A stretch of 64,000 nucleotides of DNA, taken from NCBI RefSeq assembly GCF_000023025.1, contig NC_012997.1, forward strand, positions 914,764-978,763, in the 5' to 3' direction. The notes under the pieces were generated by a model that was not told where the DNA came from, searched no databases, and saw nothing but the letters and a program-made list of their open reading frames with translations. The stretch comes from Teredinibacter turnerae T7901 (GTDB taxonomy: Bacteria > Pseudomonadota > Gammaproteobacteria > Pseudomonadales > Cellvibrionaceae). The translations under genes were made by a program, and so were the position numbers. This document shows positions 28,405 to 36,588 of the stretch, piece by piece (the stretch's first letter is position 1; the number at the start of each line of letters is the position of its first letter).

Positions 28405-28460
28405 CAGGTGTTACCTGCGCTGCGCTTTGCTAGAATGGTGACGCAAAAAAACTGGTATAC
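28405..28460 (+). promoter_or_regulatory. Candidate promoter and operators of the TRAP transporter operon
   Basis: A TGC-TAGAAT extended -10 lies at 28428-28436. Just upstream, at the -35 place, is the perfect palindrome CAGGTGTTACCTG (28405-28417), which contains the GT-N3-AC core typical of FadR-type GntR operators. Downstream GGTATAC (28454-28460) matches the centre of the E. coli UxuR/ExuR box. Binding of the regulator encoded at 32532 is an inference. Confidence 0.45.
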
Positions 28461-28472
28461 AAGAATAACATT

Positions 28473-29447
28473 ATGAAAATCCGACTAGGTCTTATCTGTT
28501 TGCTCTCATCCTGCCTAATGTTAAGCAGTTGTGGCACCGACTCAGATGTGCGTGTGATTAAAATGGCGCACTCGCTCGATACAAACCATCCTGTCCACAA
28601 AGCGATGGTGTACATGGCCGAGCGGCTCACCGTTATTAGCGGCGGCAAAATGCAGCTGGATATCTATCCTGGTGGTCAGCTCGGATCAGAACGGGAATCT
28701 ATCGAGCTCCTACAAATCGGTAGCCTTGCCATGACCAAAGTGTCGGCCAGTCCTCTCGAAGGTTTTGTGCCTGCAATGAAGGTGTTCGGAATTCCATACG
28801 TGTTTAGAGACCATGACCACTATTGGCGTGTGCTAAACGGCGAGATAGGTAAAGAGTTATTGCTGGCTGGTGAAAAGGTACGTTTGCGAGGCTTAGGTTA
28901 TTTTGATGCGGGCAGTCGCAGTTACTATACGGTCGATAAACCAATCCGCAGCCCAGACGATTTACAAGGCATGAAGATCCGGGTGCAAAACAGTCAGACC
29001 GCTGTGCGTATGGTGAAGGCGATGGGTGGGTCTGGTACGCCCATATCCTGGGGTGAACTTTATACTGCGCTTCAGCAAGGTGTAGTGGACGGTGCGGAAA
29101 ATAACCCGCCAAGTTTCTTTTCTTCAAAACATTATGAAGTGTGCAAGTTTTTTACCTTGAACGAACATACCTCGGTGCCGGATATTGTAATTATCAGTAG
29201 CTACGTATGGAACTCGCTCTCGGCTCAGGAGCAGTCCTGGTTACAGCAGGCTATGGATGAAGCGGTCGTGTTTCAGCGCAAGCTATGGGTGCAGGCGACT
29301 AATGAGGCGTTGGAGGCTGTGAAAGCTGCGGGTGTGGAAATTATCTATCCTGACAAGCAGCCATTTATGGATGTGGTGCAGGAGATGCAAAAAAGTTACG
29401 AAGGCACGCCTGCGTATGATCTTCTCGAGCGCATTAAAGCGATATAG
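28473..29447 (+). CDS. TRAP transporter solute-binding protein, DctP family, predicted lipoprotein (probably hexuronate)
   Basis: This 324-residue protein has the DctP/SiaP fold signatures: the substrate-carboxylate arginine in MKIRVQNS (Arg170) and YTALQQGVVDGAENN (197-211). The N-terminus is a lipoprotein signal with lipobox LSSC and Cys20. The residue after Cys is Gly, which by the Lol rule would not favour inner-membrane retention. Most proteobacterial TRAP binding proteins are soluble in the periplasm, so the anchor is unusual. It captures an organic acid and hands it to the DctQM permease encoded next. The uronate genes nearby point to glucuronate or galacturonate, but the ligand is not proven. 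Confidence 0.88.
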   Translation: MKIRLGLICLLSSCLMLSSCGTDSDVRVIKMAHSLDTNHPVHKAMVYMAERLTVISGGKMQLDIYPGGQLGSERESIELLQIGSLAMTKVSASPLEGFVPAMKVFGIPYVFRDHDHYWRVLNGEIGKELLLAGEKVRLRGLGYFDAGSRSYYTVDKPIRSPDDLQGMKIRVQNSQTAVRMVKAMGGSGTPISWGELYTALQQGVVDGAENNPPSFFSSKHYEVCKFFTLNEHTSVPDIVIISSYVWNSLSAQEQSWLQQAMDEAVVFQRKLWVQATNEALEAVKAAGVEIIYPDKQPFMDVVQEMQKSYEGTPAYDLLERIKAI

Positions 29448-29456
29448 GGTTGGGCG

Positions 29457-29957
29457 ATGAAAAATTTATTAGCGAAAGTTGAAGTGCTTCTGGGGTATTT
29501 TGTCGGCTTGTTAATGTTTGCGATTGTTGCAGACGTAAGCTGGCAGGTTGTCACGCGATTTGTCATGAGCGAGCCCAGCTCATATACCGAAGAAGTTGCG
29601 CGCTTTTTATTGATATGGATTGGCTTGCTCGGTGCTGCTTACGCATACCGTAAGCATGCGCACTTGGGGTTGGATATAGTTACCCGCAGTTTGAATGCTC
29701 CGACGGCTGCGGCCGTGCAAAAAATTACCGACGGTGTTTGCCTGCTGTTCGCGCTCGCCGTCATGGTTGTCGGAGGAGCAAACCTGATGTTAATCACTCT
29801 CGAGTTAGATCAGATTTCCGCGGCTCTACAGATACCTATTGGCTTTGTCTACAGCGTCCTGCCTATCAGTGGTTGTCTGATTATGCTGTTTGCGCTTGAA
29901 CGCCTCTTAACCCCTTATACAAGCCTGCCAGAAAACATCAGCACGGCTGAAGAATAA
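29457..29957 (+). CDS. TRAP transporter small permease, DctQ family
   Basis: The 166-residue protein has four predicted membrane helices (about 10-32, 48-66, 88-108 and 128-148) and the DctQ-type piece SSYTEEVARFLLIWIGLLGA (41-60). It is the small subunit that docks to DctM. It starts 9 bases after the binding-protein gene and is followed 21 bases later by the large permease, the standard DctPQM order. Confidence 0.9.
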   Translation: MKNLLAKVEVLLGYFVGLLMFAIVADVSWQVVTRFVMSEPSSYTEEVARFLLIWIGLLGAAYAYRKHAHLGLDIVTRSLNAPTAAAVQKITDGVCLLFALAVMVVGGANLMLITLELDQISAALQIPIGFVYSVLPISGCLIMLFALERLLTPYTSLPENISTAEE

Positions 29958-29978
29958 CGAGAACTCGGGAGTCCCTCT

Positions 29979-31283
29979 GTGGAAATATCTGTAATTGTTT
30001 TATTGGTGTCATTTGTCGCGCTACTACTAATCAATGTTCCTGTCTCTATCAGCATTGGCGTCGCTACCGTGTTGGCAATGCTGTTTACTATCGATTTTAT
30101 CCCTGCCGTAACTACCGTCGCCCAGCGGATGGGTGGTGGTCTAGATAGTTTCGCACTCCTGGCTATACCCTTCTTCGTGTTGTCGGGCCTGCTGATGGGG
30201 CGTGGCGGAATTGCCGCTCGACTTATTGAATTTGCGAAAGTACTTGTTGGCATGGTGCCCGGGGGATTAGCGTTCGTAAACATTATTAGCTGCACCTTAT
30301 TCGGTGCGATATCGGGGTCCTCAGTCGCTGCAACATCGGCAATTGGTGGTTTTATGATTCCGACTATGGAAAAAGAGGGTTACGACCGCAATTTTACAGC
30401 GGCGATTACGGTAACTGCATCAACAACCGGTTTATTAATTCCCCCTAGTAATATTCTTATTATTTACTCGCTTGCCAGTGGTGGAGTTTCTATTGCCGCC
30501 TTGTTTGTCGCCGGCTATTTACCGGGTATTCTCGTATCACTTGGGTTGATGGGGGGTTGTGCAATTTACGCCAAGATCAATAACTACCCGGTAGGGCGCC
30601 TGCCGAAGGCTCGCGAGCTGGTGACAAAAACCTTTGATGCCTTGCCGAGCCTGTTTCTTATTGTATTGGTGATTGGCGGAATCGTCGGTGGCTACTTTAC
30701 TGCGACTGAAGCTAGCGTGATCGCGGTGCTTTATGCGCTATTTCTTTCTGTGGTGGTATACCGGGAAGTTAAAGTGAGCGATTTGCCGGAGATTTTTACT
30801 AAAGCGGTTGAGACTACGGCAATTGTCTTGTTGTTAATTGGTACATCTACTGCGATGAGTTGGATGCTGAGCTACGAGAATATTCCGCAGAGTATCAGCA
30901 ATGCGCTGATGCATCTGAGTGATAACCCGTTCGTCATTCTACTAACTATCAACCTGATCTTGCTGGCGGTGGGTATTTTCATGGATATGACACCCGCAGT
31001 GCTTATTTTCACTCCGATCTTTCTTCCCGTTGCGGTGAGCCTTGGTATGTCACCGCTGCACTTTGGCATTATGATGGTATTGAATCTGTGTATCGGGTTG
31101 TGTACCCCGCCTGTGGGCAGCGTGTTATTTGTTGGCTGTAGTATCGCGAAGACAACGATCGCGCGCCTGATTAAGCCCTTACTACCACTCTATGCAGCGA
31201 TGTTCATTGCTCTGCTGCTAGTGACTTATGTGCCCGCCATCAGCGAGTTTTTGCCGACCTATTTTGGTTTGTATGGGCAGTAA
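29979..31283 (+). CDS. TRAP transporter large permease, DctM family
   Basis: The 434-residue protein is highly hydrophobic with about 12 membrane helices. Hallmarks of DctM are SGSSVAATSAIGGFMIP (about 111-127), VTASTTGLLIPPSNILIIYS (about 146-165) and the C-terminal NLCIGLCTPPVGSVLFVGC. It is the sodium-coupled transport subunit of the TRAP system. The start is GTG at 29979 with GGGAG upstream. A bidirectional terminator follows. Confidence 0.92.
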   Translation: MEISVIVLLVSFVALLLINVPVSISIGVATVLAMLFTIDFIPAVTTVAQRMGGGLDSFALLAIPFFVLSGLLMGRGGIAARLIEFAKVLVGMVPGGLAFVNIISCTLFGAISGSSVAATSAIGGFMIPTMEKEGYDRNFTAAITVTASTTGLLIPPSNILIIYSLASGGVSIAALFVAGYLPGILVSLGLMGGCAIYAKINNYPVGRLPKARELVTKTFDALPSLFLIVLVIGGIVGGYFTATEASVIAVLYALFLSVVVYREVKVSDLPEIFTKAVETTAIVLLLIGTSTAMSWMLSYENIPQSISNALMHLSDNPFVILLTINLILLAVGIFMDMTPAVLIFTPIFLPVAVSLGMSPLHFGIMMVLNLCIGLCTPPVGSVLFVGCSIAKTTIARLIKPLLPLYAAMFIALLLVTYVPAISEFLPTYFGLYGQ

Positions 31284-31315
31284 GCGGGCGCTACCTGCAA
31301 TCTTCAGGTCGAATT

Positions 31316-31344
31316 AAAAAAGGGAGCAAAAGCTCCCTTTTTTT
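31316..31344. terminator. Bidirectional terminator between dctM and kdgK
   Basis: A perfect GGGAGC-AAAA-GCTCCC hairpin (31322-31337) has six A before it and seven T after it. It terminates the TRAP operon on the plus strand and kdgK on the minus strand. Confidence 0.93.
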
Positions 31345-31368
31345 CAAGCTACACAGATGAATGCGAAT

Positions 31369-32322
31369 TTAATGATCCTGTAAGGGCAGGTAGTCCGCAT
31401 CAAATTTTGATTTTTTCACAATTGCGCCGCGGTTGCGGATAACAATGGACGCTACATGTACACCGTGCTCTACAGCGCTGCGGAAATCATAGCCCTTTAC
31501 TCGCGCTGATACATAGCCTGCATTAAACGAATCCCCTGCGCCTGTGGTATCGACCACTCCGTCTACGCGGGGTACAGGAATATGCACTTCCTCACCGTCC
31601 ACGACAGCAACGACCTCTTTTGCGCCGCGTTTCAATATCAACTCACTGATACCGCAATCTCGGTAGCGTGCGACAGTCGCATCAATCGAGCCATCACCCC
31701 AAAGTAATTCTTCATCATCAAGGGTAAGGAGAGCCATATCCGCGTGACGCATCATATCCATCATGATCTGTTGCGCTTGTTGCTGACAATCCCAAAGACG
31801 GGGACGGTAATTAATATCGAAACAAAATACGCCGCCTGCAGCTCGGTATTCATCAACAAAGTTCAGCAACACTTCGCGCGAGTGCTCGCTAATGATTGCG
31901 AGTGTAATGCCGCTAAAGTACAGGTACTCACACTCCATAAGTTGTTTGGTCAGTCTGTCGGTGTGAGACTTTTCTGCAAACAATTCGCGCGCGCGGGCTT
32001 CTTTGCGCCAGTAGTAAAATTCGCGCTCACCGTCAGCGGAATTGCGAATCATATACATCCCAGGTAAACGACCGGCCATGGTTTCGATCATTTTGGTGCC
32101 TATCCCTTCTGATGCCGCCAAAGAGATAATTTGCGAGCTATAGGGGTCATCGCCCAGCAGGGTAACGTAATCCGTGCGGGTGCCAGTTCTGGCCATATAA
32201 ACGGCAGTATTGAAGGTATCGCCCGCAAAACCGAGCGCCATGATCTCCTGCTCGTTGTTTTGGGCCTCAGGGTAGGGTGCTAATTCCACCATAACTTCGC
32301 CTATCGCAGCGATTCTAGCCAT
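31369..32322 (-). CDS. kdgK: 2-keto-3-deoxygluconate kinase (PfkB family)
   Basis: KdgK (317 aa) phosphorylates 2-keto-3-deoxygluconate (KDG) to KDPG with ATP. The protein begins ARIAAIGEVMVELAP and has GFAGDTFNTAVYMAR (31-45), a pattern typical of KdgK. The catalytic-base motif is DTTGAGDSFNAGY (about 258-270). It is convergent with the TRAP operon and divergent from the GntR/FCD regulator, so both promoters lie in the 32323-32531 region. A second PfkB kinase is encoded at 33926. Confidence 0.87.
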   Translation of the reverse strand: MARIAAIGEVMVELAPYPEAQNNEQEIMALGFAGDTFNTAVYMARTGTRTDYVTLLGDDPYSSQIISLAASEGIGTKMIETMAGRLPGMYMIRNSADGEREFYYWRKEARARELFAEKSHTDRLTKQLMECEYLYFSGITLAIISEHSREVLLNFVDEYRAAGGVFCFDINYRPRLWDCQQQAQQIMMDMMRHADMALLTLDDEELLWGDGSIDATVARYRDCGISELILKRGAKEVVAVVDGEEVHIPVPRVDGVVDTTGAGDSFNAGYVSARVKGYDFRSAVEHGVHVASIVIRNRGAIVKKSKFDADYLPLQDH

Positions 32323-32421
32323 AGAAAAACCTTATTAACTCACTCTGGGGGTTGGAGATGATTGCTTCGTGGAGGCGGGCCGGTAAATACATGACTTACT
32401 TGACCACGTCATTGAGCAGTT

Positions 32422-32449
32422 GTATTCTTGAATACCTATCTGATAGGTA
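32422..32449. promoter_or_regulatory. Two overlapping operator-like palindromes between kdgK and its divergent regulator
   Basis: GTATTC-TT-GAATAC (32422-32435) and TACCTATC-T-GATAGGTA (32433-32449) are both perfect inverted repeats and overlap by three bases. They lie 83-110 bases before the regulator ATG and about 100 bases before the kdgK start. They are probable binding sites for the GntR/FCD protein or another sugar-acid regulator and could coordinate both directions. Promoter elements here are weak and not assigned. Confidence 0.55.
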
Positions 32450-32531
32450 GATAGCTAATTCTACTTTAACCCTTCCACGCAAACAATAACGAGTTTTAGT
32501 TGATCTAAGTCTAGTTGTGTGGGGAGACGAG

Positions 32532-33221
32532 ATGTTAAAGCCGATTAAATCCTTGACCCTGGTTGAGCAAACCAACGACCAGTTGCTGTCTTTTATTGCT
32601 GAGCAATCACTGCAAGCAGGGGACAGTTTGCCATCAATTGCTCATCTGTCGGAAACCCTGGGTGCCAGCCGCGCCGTTATACGGGAAAGTTTTCGCAATC
32701 TGGAAGCGAGAGGAATAATCGAAGTGGCCAATGGGCGGCGGGCACGGATCAAGCCTGTAACCTGCGAACCGTTGATGGATTATTTCACCCGATTTATTCA
32801 GGTTGAAGACCGCGCGCAGGAAGAATTCACCGAAATACGTATTGCACTTGAACTACAGTGTATAAAACTCGCGGTTGAACGTGGAACCGCAAGTCAATTG
32901 GCAGAAATTCAACACACCGTTTCCCAAATGCGGAGATATCTCGCCTTCCAGGACAGGTTCGTCGCTTTGGACATGCAATTTCACCTGCAAATTGCGCGTG
33001 CAACGCAAAACACCATGATGGTTTATTTACTTGAATCTTTGCGCGACGCGATTAAAAGCTGCATCGAACAAGGGTTGAGTGCAAGGCCGGATCCACATCA
33101 AATGGAAAGTGTGCAGTTGGTTCATGAGCGCCTGGTCGATGCGCTGGTCGAGCGCGATTGTGAAAAAGCACAAAAGGCGTTACTCGCCCATTTTTATGAA
33201 ACATCCAAGTTACATGTTTAA
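32532..33221 (+). CDS. GntR-family transcriptional regulator, FadR/FCD subfamily
   Basis: The 229-residue protein has an N-terminal winged helix (about 12-73; LSETLGASRAVIRESFRNLE is the recognition part) and a C-terminal FCD ligand domain. Likely metal ligands are Asp147, His151, His198 and His220, the Asp-His-His-His pattern of FCD proteins that sense organic acids. ATG at 32532 is preferred over GTG at 32517 because GGGGAGA precedes it. Its position between kdgK and kdgA suggests that it controls the uronate genes in response to a pathway intermediate. It is equivalent in role to UxuR/ExuR, but orthology is not established. Confidence 0.85.
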   Translation: MLKPIKSLTLVEQTNDQLLSFIAEQSLQAGDSLPSIAHLSETLGASRAVIRESFRNLEARGIIEVANGRRARIKPVTCEPLMDYFTRFIQVEDRAQEEFTEIRIALELQCIKLAVERGTASQLAEIQHTVSQMRRYLAFQDRFVALDMQFHLQIARATQNTMMVYLLESLRDAIKSCIEQGLSARPDPHQMESVQLVHERLVDALVERDCEKAQKALLAHFYETSKLHV

Positions 33222-33267
33222 CGTCGTTTAACAACGTCAGAAAAATCATCGGAGTTTAAAAGAAATT

Positions 33268-33897
33268 ATGCACGCAGAACTTGAAAAAATTGCGCAGATT
33301 AAAGTTGTACCCGTAGTGGCTATCGACAATGCCGACGATGCTGCACCGCTGGCAAAGGCTCTGGTTGCTGGCGGATTGCCCTGTGCAGAAGTCACTTTTC
33401 GCACTGATGCCGCACTTGAATCAATGAAACGCATGGCAGAGCTTGGCACTATTCAAGTTGGAGCGGGCACTGTTTCCAAGGTTGAACAAGTTAAAGCCGC
33501 TGTAGACGCGGGAGCCACTTTTATGGTCTCACCGGGTTTTAATCCCAAGGTTGTCGACTACTGCGTGACTAATGGTATTCCAATTGCGCCGGGTATTACC
33601 AACCCTACAGATATAGAAATGGCATTGGATTTTGACCTTGAAGTACTCAAGTTTTTTCCGGCTGAAGCGTTTGGTGGCGTAAATACTCTCAAGGCTTTAA
33701 GTGGACCCTACGGAAATATTAAATTTATTCCTACGGGTGGCATAGGCGCTAATAACTTGCTGGACTATCTATCGTTTCCAAAGGTAATCGCCTGTGGCGG
33801 TAGTTGGATGGTAAAAGGCGAATTAATTAAAGCGAATAATTTTGCTGAAATAGAACGCCTTACCAAGGAAGCTGTGGAGCTCGCCAATAGTTTGTAA
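33268..33897 (+). CDS. KDPG aldolase (2-dehydro-3-deoxy-phosphogluconate aldolase)
   Basis: The 209-residue class I aldolase cleaves KDPG to pyruvate and glyceraldehyde 3-phosphate. The Schiff-base lysine is Lys128 in VLKFFPAEAFGG, the acid/base glutamate is Glu41 in AEVTFRT, and GTGGIGANN-like phosphate binding appears as PTGGIGANN (about 156-164). It corresponds to kdgA/eda. It follows the regulator by 46 bases and precedes the second kinase by 28 bases, so the three are probably one transcript. It may also serve the Entner-Doudoroff pathway. Confidence 0.93.
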   Translation: MHAELEKIAQIKVVPVVAIDNADDAAPLAKALVAGGLPCAEVTFRTDAALESMKRMAELGTIQVGAGTVSKVEQVKAAVDAGATFMVSPGFNPKVVDYCVTNGIPIAPGITNPTDIEMALDFDLEVLKFFPAEAFGGVNTLKALSGPYGNIKFIPTGGIGANNLLDYLSFPKVIACGGSWMVKGELIKANNFAEIERLTKEAVELANSL

Positions 33898-33925
33898 ATT
33901 CACACAATTCTGTTGAGGTTCTACC

Positions 33926-35026
33926 ATGTCGATATTAGAAATTAAATCTAAAGAAAGTTGTCAGTACGATCTTGTCTCGCTCGGTGAAGTCATGCTGCGA
34001 CTCGATCCGGGCGAAGGTAGAATTCGATGTACAAGACAGTTTCGCGTTTGGGAAGGCGGCGGCGAGTATAACGTTGCACGAGGCTTGCGTCGGTGTTTTG
34101 GGCAGCGCACCGCTATTGTGACCGCGCTTGCCGACAACGACGTGGGGCGCCTCGTCGAAGACTTAATCCTGCAAGGTGGTGTCGACGCCTCATTTATTAA
34201 ATGGGCAGCGTTTGACGGCATCGGCAGCAGCGTGCGCAATGGCTTAAACTTTACCGAAAGAGGTTACGGCATCCGCGGTGCTGTGGGTGTGTCTGACCGA
34301 GGCCATACTGCGGTTTCCCAACTAAAACCCGGTGATATTGATTGGGAATCGCTGTTCGGTGAAAAGGGCGTGCGCTGGTTCCATACTGGCGGTATTTTCG
34401 CTGCGCTTTCTGAAACGAGCGCCGCTGTTGTAGAAGAGGCTATGGCTGCCGCGAAAAAATACGGCACCATAATATCCTACGACCTCAACTACCGCCCTTC
34501 GTTGTGGAAATCTATCGGTGGACAGGAGAAAGCACAGGAAGTAAACCGCCGCCTCGCCAAGTATGTTGATGTGATGATCGGCAACGAAGAGGATTTCACT
34601 GCGTGTCTTGGTTTCAAGGTAGAAGGTGTCGATGCGAATTTGTCGACTTTGCCGATTGATAAATTTAAAACCATGATCGATAAAGCGGTATCTGAATACC
34701 CCAACTTTAAAGTAACAGCGACTACGTTACGCGCGGTAAAAACTGCGACAGTCAACGATTGGGGAGCAATCAGCTGGGCGGCCGGTGAGTTTTATGAAGC
34801 AACTCACCGGCCCAATCTTGAAATTTTGGATCGTGTTGGCGGTGGCGACAGCTTTGCCTCTGGTCTGATCTATGGCTATTTGAATTTTGGTGATCCGGAA
34901 AAAGCCGTAAACTACGGTGCTGCACACGGTGCCTTAGCGATGACCACACCTGGAGATACCACGATGGCAAACCTCAAAGAAGTGGAAAAAGTTGTGGGCG
35001 GTGGTGGCGCTCGCGTGGATCGTTAG
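33926..35026 (+). CDS. PfkB-family sugar kinase, probable second 2-keto-3-deoxygluconate kinase
   Basis: The 366-residue kinase has a ribokinase fold with the N-terminal GEVMLRLDPGEGR (18-30), the sugar-binding VWEGGGEYNVARGL (42-55) and the catalytic motif DRVGGGDSFASG (about 307-318) containing the base Asp. It is longer than KdgK at 31369 and clearly not a recent duplicate, as the shared residues are confined to family motifs. Being directly behind KDPG aldolase, it probably phosphorylates KDG or a related 2-keto-3-deoxy sugar acid. A different sugar acid is possible. A terminator-like hairpin separates it from uxaC. Confidence 0.8.
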   Translation: MSILEIKSKESCQYDLVSLGEVMLRLDPGEGRIRCTRQFRVWEGGGEYNVARGLRRCFGQRTAIVTALADNDVGRLVEDLILQGGVDASFIKWAAFDGIGSSVRNGLNFTERGYGIRGAVGVSDRGHTAVSQLKPGDIDWESLFGEKGVRWFHTGGIFAALSETSAAVVEEAMAAAKKYGTIISYDLNYRPSLWKSIGGQEKAQEVNRRLAKYVDVMIGNEEDFTACLGFKVEGVDANLSTLPIDKFKTMIDKAVSEYPNFKVTATTLRAVKTATVNDWGAISWAAGEFYEATHRPNLEILDRVGGGDSFASGLIYGYLNFGDPEKAVNYGAAHGALAMTTPGDTTMANLKEVEKVVGGGGARVDR

Positions 35027-35048
35027 ATCTAATTTAAGTGTTTATGTT

Positions 35049-35079
35049 GCCAATACCCAGAGCTTGGGTATTGGCTTTT
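35049..35079 (+). terminator. Terminator/attenuator between the second kinase and uxaC
   Basis: A perfect 11-bp stem GCCAATACCCA / TGGGTATTGGC with loop GAGCT is followed by TTTT. It lies 22 bases after the kinase stop and 87 bases before uxaC, so uxaC-uxuB may have reduced read-through or their own promoter. Confidence 0.78.
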
Positions 35080-35165
35080 GTTTATTGGCGACGGTGGAAT
35101 TTCCCGTTGCATACCCCCAAACCCCAGGCGGCGGTAGCGCCTGCCGAACGCGAAGAGAAACAATT

Positions 35166-36578
35166 ATGAGCGAGCTAAGATTACATCCCGACCGCTTGTT
35201 TCCTGCCGATACGACGACTCGTGATATCGCACGTCGGTTGTACCAGGAAATAAAAAATCTGCCGATAGTAAGCCCACATGGCCACACTGACCCGCAGTGG
35301 TTCGCGGATAACGAGCCATTCGGTAATGCATCGGAATTATTGATCAAGCCCGATCACTATGTGTTTCGCATGCTCTACAGCCAGGGTATTTCGCTTGCCT
35401 CCTTGGGCATTAAATCACGCGATGGCTCTAAAGTAGAGCAAGACCCGCGTAAAATCTGGCGAACCTTTGCCGACAATTATTTCCTGTTTCGCGGCACGCC
35501 TTCGCGCATGTGGCTGGATTACGTGTTTAAAGAGGTTTTCGCGATGGAAAAAGCGCTGACCCCAGACACGGCGGATCTGTACTTTGATACCATCACCGAT
35601 AGTCTGCAACAGCCTGAGTTTCTTCCTCGCGCCCTGTTTGAAAAAGCGAATATCGAAACTATCGCAACAACTGAATCGCCTCTCGATGACCTGCGTCACC
35701 ATAAAAAAATTCGCGAAAGCGGATGGAAAGGCAATGTTATTACCGCATTTCGTCCGGACCCTGTTGTCGACCCGGAGTTTGAAGGGTTTGTCGAGAATGT
35801 GCAGCGTTTAGGCGAAATATCCGGTGAGGATACCAGCACCTGGTCGGGGTACTTAGCTGCGCTGCGCAATCGTCGCGCTTACTTTGCAGAGCATGGTGCA
35901 ACCTCTACCGACCATGGCCATGCTACCGCTGCGACGGCGGATTTATCGCCGTCGGAATGTGAAGCGCTTTATGCAAAAGCTATTGCGGGCGAATGTACTG
36001 CGCAAGAAGCCGAACTGTTCCGCGCACAGATTCTTACAGAAATGGCTGGAATGAGTATCGAAGATGGGCTGGTTATGCAGATCCATCCGGGCTGCTTCCG
36101 CAACCACAATGCCGAAGTGTATCGCCAATTTGGCCGTGATAAAGGGGCGGATATTCCCGTACAAACTGAATATGTTCGCGCACTCAAACCGCTTCTGGAT
36201 AAGTACGGAAACGATACTCGGCTGTCTATTATTCTGTTTACGCTAGATGAAACGGTTTACAGCCGGGAGTTGGCTCCCCTTGCAGGTCATTACCCCACCT
36301 TAAAACTGGGGCCGGCATGGTGGTTCCACGACAGTCCCGAGGGCATGCGTCGTTTTCGCGAGCAAATGACAGAAACGGGCGGTTTTTACAATAGTGTGGG
36401 CTTTAATGACGACACCCGGGCTTTCCTGTCGATACCTGCACGCCACGATGTGGCTCGCCGTATGGACTGCGGTTTTCTCGCGCGCCTGGTTGCGGAGCAT
36501 CGCATCCATGAAGACGAAGCGCAGGCGTTGGCAGTCGATCTGACCTATAACCTGGTCAAGCAAGCTTACAAACTTTAA
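35166..36578 (+). CDS. uxaC: Glucuronate isomerase (uronate isomerase)
   Basis: UxaC (470 aa, the same as E. coli) converts D-glucuronate to D-fructuronate and D-galacturonate to D-tagaturonate. It is an amidohydrolase-superfamily protein; the metal-site HxH is in SPHGHTDP (36-43), and LGPAWWFHDSPEGMRRFREQ lies near residues 380-399. The ATG at 35166 starts at the conserved region; an upstream start at 34992 would run through the terminator hairpin and kinase gene end. uxuB follows 10 bases after the stop. Confidence 0.94.
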   Translation: MSELRLHPDRLFPADTTTRDIARRLYQEIKNLPIVSPHGHTDPQWFADNEPFGNASELLIKPDHYVFRMLYSQGISLASLGIKSRDGSKVEQDPRKIWRTFADNYFLFRGTPSRMWLDYVFKEVFAMEKALTPDTADLYFDTITDSLQQPEFLPRALFEKANIETIATTESPLDDLRHHKKIRESGWKGNVITAFRPDPVVDPEFEGFVENVQRLGEISGEDTSTWSGYLAALRNRRAYFAEHGATSTDHGHATAATADLSPSECEALYAKAIAGECTAQEAELFRAQILTEMAGMSIEDGLVMQIHPGCFRNHNAEVYRQFGRDKGADIPVQTEYVRALKPLLDKYGNDTRLSIILFTLDETVYSRELAPLAGHYPTLKLGPAWWFHDSPEGMRRFREQMTETGGFYNSVGFNDDTRAFLSIPARHDVARRMDCGFLARLVAEHRIHEDEAQALAVDLTYNLVKQAYKL

Positions 36579-36588
36579 AAGGCAGATT

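Noticed and set aside
28313..31283. TRAP operon as a C4-dicarboxylate system
   Set aside because: The DctPQM family covers many acids; the surrounding uronate genes make hexuronate more likely, so no dct symbols were given.
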